Shown in pieces: positions 1 through 4,749 of a stretch of 5,499 bases of DNA. Location: assembly GCA_002338895.1 (NCBI GenBank), contig DDJH01000219.1, positions 30,322-35,820 of the forward strand, read 5' to 3'. The DNA comes from Lentisphaeria bacterium UBA1829 (GTDB taxonomy: Bacteria; Verrucomicrobiota; Lentisphaeria; Victivallales; UBA1829). A program made the translations under genes and the position numbers. How positions within the stretch are numbered: the stretch's first letter is position 1; every line of letters starts with the position of its first letter. Under the pieces are notes generated by a model. It ran no database searches, was not told where the DNA came from, and was given only the letters and a program-made list of their open reading frames with translations.

Positions 1-725
1 TATGTCAGCGGTCCCTCGATTCCCACCTGGAAGCGGCCGCAGTTCTCAATTTCCAGCTCTCCTCCGTTCAGTTCGGAGTAATACCAAAGCCAGGTCAGGA
101 AATCGCGTCCCGGTGTGAAATCCATTCCCGCGGCGGACGCATTTTTGGAAAAGCTCAGGCTCGGAAGCGCACCGGCCTCCTCCTTGAACAGCTTCAGCAT
201 CAGTTCGCCGACCGTCATCGGAATCGGCTCCACGCCAAGCTGGCTGACAAACGCGCTGACGATCTGATCCACCTGCGAAAGCGACCCCGTCCCCGCATAG
301 AGCACATTCAGCGCCCGGTCCACCACGATCGGCGTACCGGAGATCACCGGCGGCATCTTCATCAGATTGCGTTTGACGGCGTCTTCCCGGATCCGCTTCT
401 TCTCCTGGCGCGGGACGGAGAAGGTCTCATTGGCCTTCATATACGCCAGCTCGTCCCTCCGGCAGATTGCGTTCAGCAGCGATGCGGGGATCTTCCGTTC
501 CGCCTTGCGCAGATTCAGATACAGGTGTCCTCCGCAGATCGACGTTGTCTCATTGATCTCCGTTTCGAGCAGGAAGCGGCCGCTGACCCACCCGATTTCG
601 GGTTCTTCCGCCACGTCCTCCAGTTTCCCGGCGGAGGCGGCCTGCAGTTTTTTCAGAAAATCATCCGGCAGAGGCGAGCTCAGCGGGCAGATGGTCAAAG
701 CGAAACTTCCATGATCGAACGGCAT
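1..725 (-). CDS. rdgC: RdgC-like recombination-associated protein, N-terminal part (cut by the left window edge)
   Basis: The frame opens with ATG at 725-723 and stays open for 241 codons to the window edge. The last two bases are TA, so the next codon is either Tyr or a stop and cannot be resolved. Residues 44-171 match the layout of the RdgC family: GWVSGR (45-50), a beta hairpin, KIPASLLNA (79-87), a charged helix with QEKKRIREDAVKRNLM (107-122), then PIVVDRALNVLYAGTGS (132-148) and a helix ending at VEPIPM (165-170). RdgC in E. coli is a DNA-binding protein of about 300 aa that forms a ring around DNA and affects RecA-dependent recombination. A later motif, FLTWLWYYSE (209-218), is not in E. 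coli RdgC but recalls divergent RdgC-like proteins of other phyla. A strong ribosome site (AGGAG, 8 nt before ATG) and a dedicated promoter fix the start. The assignment is by recalled family pattern, not by a search. The exact role here is unknown. Confidence 0.66.
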   Translation of the reverse strand, partial: MPFDHGSFALTICPLSSPLPDDFLKKLQAASAGKLEDVAEEPEIGWVSGRFLLETEINETTSICGGHLYLNLRKAERKIPASLLNAICRRDELAYMKANETFSVPRQEKKRIREDAVKRNLMKMPPVISGTPIVVDRALNVLYAGTGSLSQVDQIVSAFVSQLGVEPIPMTVGELMLKLFKEEAGALPSLSFSKNASAAGMDFTPGRDFLTWLWYYSELNGGELEIENCGRFQVGIEGPLT

Positions 726-733
726 CTTTTTTT

Positions 734-738
734 CTCCT
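734..738 (-). promoter_or_regulatory. Ribosome binding site of the RdgC-like gene
   Basis: AGGAG on the minus strand lies 8 nt upstream of the ATG at 725, separated by a purine-rich A run. This strong site supports the chosen start. Confidence 0.75.
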
Positions 739-756
739 GTCTGTGGTTTTTACGGT

Positions 757-785
757 AGTATACCACGGAACCGGCGATTCGTCAA
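757..785 (-). promoter_or_regulatory. Sigma-70 promoter for the RdgC-like gene
   Basis: On the minus strand, TTGACG (785-780) is followed after exactly 17 bases by TATACT (762-757). TGG directly before the -10 hexamer adds an extended -10 element. Each hexamer matches five of six consensus positions. Transcription would begin near 750, leaving a leader of roughly 25 nt before the ATG at 725. This lies in the 112-bp gap after the GH2 stop codon, so the RdgC-like gene can be transcribed independently of the glycosidase. The assignment is from sequence match only. Confidence 0.72.
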
Positions 786-837
786 CCGCCGGAGAGAAAA
801 ATAAATGATGCCGTCCGTCCGATGGAAGCGCAGAGAT

Positions 838-2556
838 TCAGAGTTTTTCGTAGAGCTCCTTGACCGCGTCGGCCGCCAGCTTCCGGCGGCGGTACTTGTC
901 GAACACGCCGGCGAGATTGAGTCCGAGCGGTTTGCAGCGGATGTCCTGTCCGGTCCGATGGAAGCTCATCGCATCCGTGAACTGCCAGATGGTCAGTCCG
1001 CAGAGCTCCCCGCCCGCCGAGGCGACGGTGCGGATCACGGCGCTCACATACTCCGCCTGGAACTCCTCCGACCACTGGGTCTTCGCAAGATCGCGCTGTC
1101 CGTAGATTCCGCAGCAGCCCATCTCGCTGACCATGATCGGCTTGTCCGGAGAGGTCCTGCTCCGGTAGTAGGCGATGGTCTTCTTCTGCATCGGCGGAAT
1201 CTCATCCGGCGGTTCCACTCCCTGAAGATGATCGCCGATCCAGCCGGGATAGATGTTGTAGGCGACAACATCCAGAAGATCCGAACAGATGTCGTCGTTG
1301 GGATGACAGCTGGCAAAGGTGACCAGCCGCGAATCATCCTCCTCCTTCACCGCCTTCACCAGACGCTCGCAGAGGTGCCGCCCTTCCGGAGAGTGCGAAT
1401 GAAATTCGTTCAGAAACGCCCAGAAAATCACGCTCGGATGATTGATGCTGTTCCGGATCATCAGGCGGGTTTCCTCTTCGACCAGATCCTGAAATTCGGG
1501 ATCGGCCATCTGCTCCGCGGTGTTGCCCCAGCCGAGACTCTCCTCCCAGACCAGCATTCCATACTCGTCGCAGAAATCCAGGAAGCGCGGATCCTGCGAG
1601 TAGTGGCATCCGCGCACAAAGTTGCAGTGGAGATCGCGCAGATTCTGCAGATCCTCGAGCATCACCGCCTCCGGCGTCGCCGGTCCGAACTCGGGATGCG
1701 ATTCATGACGGTTGAATCCCTTCAGGTAGACCGGTTTGCCGTTCAGAAGGATCTGTCGTTTCCCCGCCTGAACCGTCCGGATGCCGAAGCGTTCGACAAT
1801 GACATCGTCCTGTGTCCGGACTTCAAGCGTGTGCAGTTCCGGCTTTTCGCAGCTCCAGAGACGGAAGGACGGAACGGTGCATTCCAGCGTCTCGCCGTGT
1901 GCGATTTCCGCCGTCCGGTAGTCGGAGTCCGTATCGAAGCGGAAGCGGACGGTCCTCTTCTCCGCGCATGCCCCGGAAAACAGGAAACGCAGCGCAACGC
2001 GTCCGGTCTCATGGGAGAGCGTGCGGACCTGCACTCGGTCGAGAATTGTCCCGGACGGAAGCTGATGCAGTTCGATTCCGCGGTAGAATCCGCCGAACGC
2101 GTAGAAGTCGTAATAGGGCAGGAACAGTTTCATCCGGTCGCCCGCGGCGTACTGCACGGCAGGACGGTCGAAGTTGTTGTCGATTGCCGCGGTGATAACA
2201 TGCACTCCCGCCTTCAGCGGACCCGTTTCGAACTCCACTCCGCTGTACGGCAGGTTCGTGAATCCGACCTCTTTCCCGTCGATGCGGAATCTTGCCCGCA
2301 GTCCGATCGCCCCGACCTTGAGGATGCCGCGGGGAGAATCCTTCCACAGCCGGAACTCCCGTCGATAGAGTCCGGTTCCGCGTTTGCAGCGGTACGCGGG
2401 CGTCGCATCGAATGCGCCGGGAACGCACATCACGTCGTTCGGGGTGAAAGACTCTTCATCGGCATCCTCCAGAAAGGTTTTTTCCAGAAAGCGGAACTGC
2501 CAGATGCCGTTCAGATCGGTGATGCTCCGCTCCGGATACAAGGGATACGTTCTCAT
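838..2556 (-). CDS. Glycoside hydrolase family 2 protein (beta-galactosidase/beta-glucuronidase superfamily)
   Basis: A complete 572-aa enzyme predicted to hydrolyse beta-glycosidic bonds with retention of configuration. Domains in order: an N-terminal sugar-binding jelly roll (about 8-170, starting at LNGIWQF), an immunoglobulin-like sandwich (about 170-262), and a TIM barrel (about 263-572). Family landmarks are KGFNRHESHPEFG (279-291), VRGCHYSQDP (314-323) and FWAFLNEF (378-385), with Glu384 as acid/base. VSEMG (476-480) gives Glu478 as nucleophile, and IWQFTD (523-528) follows. The size is close to E. coli UidA (603 aa) and far shorter than LacZ (1023 aa). The N-x-K motif that grips the glucuronate carboxylate in UidA appears here as Asn547-Leu-Ala549, lacking the lysine, so beta-glucuronidase activity is unlikely. 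A beta-galactosidase-like or other neutral-sugar specificity is more plausible. There is no signal peptide, so it should act in the cytoplasm on imported oligosaccharides. GGAG stands 11 nt before the ATG. The AraC-type gene is divergent and probably controls it. Confidence 0.93.
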   Translation of the reverse strand: MRTYPLYPERSITDLNGIWQFRFLEKTFLEDADEESFTPNDVMCVPGAFDATPAYRCKRGTGLYRREFRLWKDSPRGILKVGAIGLRARFRIDGKEVGFTNLPYSGVEFETGPLKAGVHVITAAIDNNFDRPAVQYAAGDRMKLFLPYYDFYAFGGFYRGIELHQLPSGTILDRVQVRTLSHETGRVALRFLFSGACAEKRTVRFRFDTDSDYRTAEIAHGETLECTVPSFRLWSCEKPELHTLEVRTQDDVIVERFGIRTVQAGKRQILLNGKPVYLKGFNRHESHPEFGPATPEAVMLEDLQNLRDLHCNFVRGCHYSQDPRFLDFCDEYGMLVWEESLGWGNTAEQMADPEFQDLVEEETRLMIRNSINHPSVIFWAFLNEFHSHSPEGRHLCERLVKAVKEEDDSRLVTFASCHPNDDICSDLLDVVAYNIYPGWIGDHLQGVEPPDEIPPMQKKTIAYYRSRTSPDKPIMVSEMGCCGIYGQRDLAKTQWSEEFQAEYVSAVIRTVASAGGELCGLTIWQFTDAMSFHRTGQDIRCKPLGLNLAGVFDKYRRRKLAADAVKELYEKL

Positions 2557-2581
2557 TCGAATTCAATCTCCATGACTGGTT

Positions 2582-2632
2582 CTGTTTTTTTGCTGCGGTT
2601 TTTCCTGTTTTTGATTAATTTGCTCTTGTTTT
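2582..2632. repeat. Direct repeats of CTGTTTTT, candidate regulator half-sites
   Basis: CTGTTTTT occurs at 2582-2589 and 2605-2612, 23 bp apart start to start. A related CTTGTTTT follows at 2625-2632, 20 bp further on. Spacings near two helical turns resemble the tandem half-sites bound by AraC-family dimers. The sequence is low in complexity, so chance is a real alternative. Confidence 0.35.
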
Positions 2633-2653
2633 TTTTATTTTCAATGATATAAA
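2626..2653 (+). promoter_or_regulatory. Candidate promoter for the AraC-type regulator
   Basis: TATAAA (2648-2653) is a good -10 hexamer, with TTGTTT (2626-2631) 16 bp upstream as a weak -35. An alternative pair is TTGATT (2611-2616) with TTTATT (2634-2639) at 17 bp spacing. With TATAAA, transcription would start near 2660, leaving about 50 nt before the GTG start at 2709 but only about 13 nt before the alternative TTG at 2673. Confidence 0.45.
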
Positions 2654-2657
2654 TGAA
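2640..2657. repeat. Imperfect 18-bp palindrome over the -10 of the AraC-type gene
   Basis: TTCAATGATATAAATGAA has dyad symmetry at 14 of 18 positions, with intact TTCA and TGAA ends, and is centred between 2648 and 2649. It overlaps the TATAAA hexamer, a position where a bound protein would block transcription. AraC proteins usually bind direct repeats, so this could serve autoregulation or another regulator, or be chance in AT-rich DNA. Confidence 0.3.
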
Positions 2658-2692
2658 GAAAAAAAGATACTTTTGACGCATTGGATAAAACG

Positions 2693-2697
2693 AAGGA
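2693..2697 (+). promoter_or_regulatory. Ribosome binding site that favours the GTG start of the AraC-type gene
   Basis: AAGGA lies 11 nt upstream of GTG at 2709 and is the best Shine-Dalgarno match near the 5' end of this frame. If TTG at 2673 were the true start, this sequence would lie inside the coding region. Confidence 0.5.
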
Positions 2698-2708
2698 TTT
2701 TTCTGTTC

Positions 2709-3533
2709 GTGGATCGGAACATCACCATTCGCCGTCTTGGATTTCCGGCATTTCCGGCGATCCGTCTGCCGTTCTACCCGCGCTCCTCGGGGATCAACTA
2801 TTTTTTCGGACGGAAAGAGGAACATGGACCGGACGACATCGTCGAACTCTGCTGGGTCGTCCGTGGATCCTGCATTTTTGAAACGGGCAGCGCATCCTAT
2901 CCGGTCGGGGAGAACCAGTCGATCTACCGCCTTCCCGGAGAGAAACGGATCAAGATCCCGGCTCCCGGACAGGAGACCATCATCTACTGGGCGGCGTTCG
3001 ACGGTCCCGGTGCGGTCGATTTTCTTCACTCCTACGGCTATCCGCGGGGGGCGCTGGACTCCGGGAAGTGCCCGGTTCACCTTTTCGACGAGATCCGCCA
3101 CTCTCTGACCAGCCTTCTGCCCGGCGACCTGCGGCGCATGGTCGCTCTCTACACGGAGCTGATCGGACGGATGGGGGAGGAACGCGACCCCAAAAGCTCC
3201 AGCGGACAACTGTTCCGAAAAGCGCTCGGCATTCTCCACTCCGGCTATCCGGATCCGGCTCTGAACGTCAATCTTCTGGCGGAAACGCTGGGCGTGCACC
3301 GGACGACGCTGGACCGTCTGTTCCTCCGCGAACTGGAGCTGCCGCCGGGGGAATATCTGACCAAGATCCGGCTTCACCATGCGCTCTCCCTGCTGAGCTG
3401 TACGACGCTTCCGGTTTCGGAGGTCGCCTTCCGAACCGGATTTGCCCGTCCGAACTATTTCTCCCGGGTCTTCCGGGAAGCGATCGGGAAAACGCCGCTG
3501 GAGTACCGCCGGCTCCGGACGCAGGGAATCTGA
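2709..3533 (+). CDS. AraC/XylS-family transcriptional regulator with N-terminal cupin-like sensor domain
   Basis: A DNA-binding regulator of 274 aa from the GTG at 2709, chosen because AAGGA (2693-2697) lies 11 nt upstream. An in-frame TTG at 2673 would add 12 residues but has only a weak A-rich ribosome site, and no in-frame ATG exists near the 5' end. Residues about 33-98 form a beta-rich, cupin-like ligand-binding region (from DIVELCWVVRG to YWAAFDGP). The C-terminal part holds the two helix-turn-helix units of the AraC family: LLAETLGVHRTTLDRLF (189-205), and SEVAFRTGFARPNYFSRVFR (237-256) followed by GKTPLEYRR (260-268), the classic AraC signature. Size and order are usual for the family. 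It is divergent from the GH2 gene, so it most likely activates that gene in response to a sugar. The ligand cannot be read from the sequence. It converges with the phosphatase gene, separated by 34 bp with no evident terminator. Confidence 0.92.
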   Translation: MDRNITIRRLGFPAFPAIRLPFYPRSSGINYFFGRKEEHGPDDIVELCWVVRGSCIFETGSASYPVGENQSIYRLPGEKRIKIPAPGQETIIYWAAFDGPGAVDFLHSYGYPRGALDSGKCPVHLFDEIRHSLTSLLPGDLRRMVALYTELIGRMGEERDPKSSSGQLFRKALGILHSGYPDPALNVNLLAETLGVHRTTLDRLFLRELELPPGEYLTKIRLHHALSLLSCTTLPVSEVAFRTGFARPNYFSRVFREAIGKTPLEYRRLRTQGI

Positions 3534-3555
3534 ACCGGCCGCACTCTCCCTTCTT

Positions 3556-3564
3556 CCCCCCCCC
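3556..3564. repeat. Nine-base C homopolymer between convergent genes
   Basis: C9 on the plus strand (G9 on the minus) sits in the 34-bp gap between the AraC-type stop codon and the phosphatase stop codon, 3 bp beyond the latter's end. It lies outside both reading frames, so length change would not alter either protein. No hairpin with a T run is present in the gap. Confidence 0.8.
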
Positions 3565-3567
3565 TTG

Positions 3568-4749
3568 TCAGACAAACCGGACATGCACCTCTTTCATATA
3601 CGAGTCGCGCAGACTGCTTTCCAACCGTTTCACAATGTTTCTGCGGAACTCCAGATCGAGCGGCAGATTCGGATCCTGATAGGCCTCGTTGATTTTGGTG
3701 CCCACGACAATTTCAATCACATCGTATTTGCGGAGCAGATTGGCAAGGCGGCCCGCGGGATCCAGCTTCTGCAGCTCATGCTTTTCCAGATACGAAGCGG
3801 CGCGGGTCAGCGTGAAAATCCCCTCGGTCACCAGATCGATCCCGGGAATCAGCGAAGAGGGGGGAAGATCCCCGGCGTACGATTCGAAATCCGCCTTCAG
3901 CGGCACCTTCAGCTCCCGGGCGACAATCTCCGCGGAAGTCCCTCCGCAGACGACCTTCGCCCCATCGAAATTCCGGAACATCTCCCCGATCTCCGCATCG
4001 CGCGCGGGATCCACCGGCGGACCGGTGAACAGCAGCAGTTTATGCGGTGTCCGGAAGTGAATGCACGCCACCGTGATGTCGTCCGCCGGACGCAGATGCG
4101 GCTCCTGGGCGATCGCCTGCCGGAGCAGCCGTTCGGAAAGCTCCTGCGCGCCGAGTCCGGGATTCTGGGCAAGCTGTTCCACGGCATAGGCTTCCGCTCC
4201 GGAGGTCTGCCAGCCGAGCGGCAGATGCGGCGTCCCGAGTCCCGCCTGGCTGACGCCATCGGAAAAGTACAGCAGGTGGTCTCCCGGGAGAGCCTGAAAG
4301 TGGAATGCGGCCATTGTGCGGTCCTTGTATTTGGGCGAGGCAAAGGTGCAGCCGGTCACCGTATGGACCCGGCCGCGGCGGAGAAGAATGAACTCCGGAT
4401 TGCCCATCTCCACCAGATAGATCCAGCCGCCGGGACGGATGTCGACGATCGTGAAGGTGGAGTAGCTGACGTCGCGGTCGCGGCTGACCGGGAGGGCGTC
4501 CATCATGATTTCCGCCGAGTGGACGATCTCCCGTTCCGCGGCGGCGAATTTCAGAGCCATGGTGGCGGTCATGGTGGCAAGGATGTTGGCTTTGACGCCG
4601 TGGCCCATGCCGTCGGCGAGGACGGAAAGAAGACGGCCCTCTTCCGGAATGCGGCGGAACTTCAGGACATCGCCGCAGATGCGTTCGTCAAAATGGGTGC
4701 ACTGGCTGCTGCCGGTGTCGATGAACAGGGAATCGGTGGGCTGAGTCAT
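3568..4749 (-). CDS. SpoIIE/PP2C-type serine phosphatase with C-terminal accessory domain, partner of the HydS-like sensor
   Basis: A 393-aa protein predicted to remove phosphate from Ser/Thr residues of a partner protein, using two metal ions. The catalytic domain fills about residues 10-233. All acidic metal ligands of the family are visible: Asp27 (CGDV), Asp46 in LADGMGHG (44-51), Asp164 in YFSDGVS (161-167) and Asp223-Asp224 in ADDIT, so it should be active. The remainder, about 236-393, carries VVCGGTSAEIVARE (266-279) and GIDLVTEGI (303-311). I recall similar extensions in phosphatases linked to [FeFe]-hydrogenase genes, but its function is unknown to me. There are no membrane segments, so it is cytoplasmic. 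The ATG overlaps the stop of the upstream Fe-S/PAS gene as ATGA, with GGAG 11 nt before, which indicates translational coupling. The kinase or target it opposes is not in the window. A general stress or sporulation role is less likely because no anti-sigma partner adjoins it. Confidence 0.9.
   Translation of the reverse strand: MTQPTDSLFIDTGSSQCTHFDERICGDVLKFRRIPEEGRLLSVLADGMGHGVKANILATMTATMALKFAAAEREIVHSAEIMMDALPVSRDRDVSYSTFTIVDIRPGGWIYLVEMGNPEFILLRRGRVHTVTGCTFASPKYKDRTMAAFHFQALPGDHLLYFSDGVSQAGLGTPHLPLGWQTSGAEAYAVEQLAQNPGLGAQELSERLLRQAIAQEPHLRPADDITVACIHFRTPHKLLLFTGPPVDPARDAEIGEMFRNFDGAKVVCGGTSAEIVARELKVPLKADFESYAGDLPPSSLIPGIDLVTEGIFTLTRAASYLEKHELQKLDPAGRLANLLRKYDVIEIVVGTKINEAYQDPNLPLDLEFRRNIVKRLESSLRDSYMKEVHVRFV

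Larger units (their letters stand above)
2557..2708. promoter_or_regulatory. Divergent control region between the GH2 gene and the AraC regulator
   Basis: This AT-rich stretch is the only compositional break in the window. It holds runs of T on the plus strand at 2585-2591, 2599-2603, 2608-2612 and 2629-2636, repeated CTGTTTTT elements, and an imperfect palindrome at 2640-2657. On the minus strand I find no convincing -35/-10 pair for the GH2 gene, which would suit a promoter that depends on an activator. On the plus strand two moderate promoter candidates exist. A divergent arrangement with an AraC-family gene is typical of local regulation of the neighbouring catabolic gene. That the regulator binds here is inference. 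Confidence 0.6.

Noticed and set aside
367..714. A 115-codon plus-strand frame antisense to the RdgC-like gene
   Set aside because: Ser/Arg/Phe-rich translation with no domain. The minus frame has a promoter, a ribosome site and family motifs.
771..792. CCGGCG/CGCCGG hairpin after the GH2 gene, as a possible terminator
   Set aside because: No T run follows on the minus strand, and it sits inside the promoter of the RdgC-like gene, so a terminator reading is not supported.
2555..2564. Overlapping small palindromes ATTCGAAT and GAATTC at the GH2 start
   Set aside because: Too short to call an operator, and they overlap the start codon in AT-rich sequence where chance dyads are common.
2553..2573. 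A six-codon frame (MEIEFE) whose TGA overlaps the GH2 start codon as ATGA, suggesting a leader peptide
   Set aside because: No good ribosome site precedes its ATG, its GAG serves as part of the GH2 Shine-Dalgarno site, and so short a frame is expected by chance.
805..2652. A 615-codon open frame on the plus strand, antisense to the GH2 gene and longer than it
   Set aside because: The minus-strand product has full GH2 motifs and both catalytic glutamates. The antisense product is Arg- and Val-rich with no recognisable domain, as expected from the mirror of GC-biased codons.
2553..3584. A 343-codon open frame on the minus strand, antisense to the AraC-type gene
   Set aside because: It is low-complexity and charged, running through the AT-rich promoter gap. 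The plus-strand frame has the AraC double helix-turn-helix.
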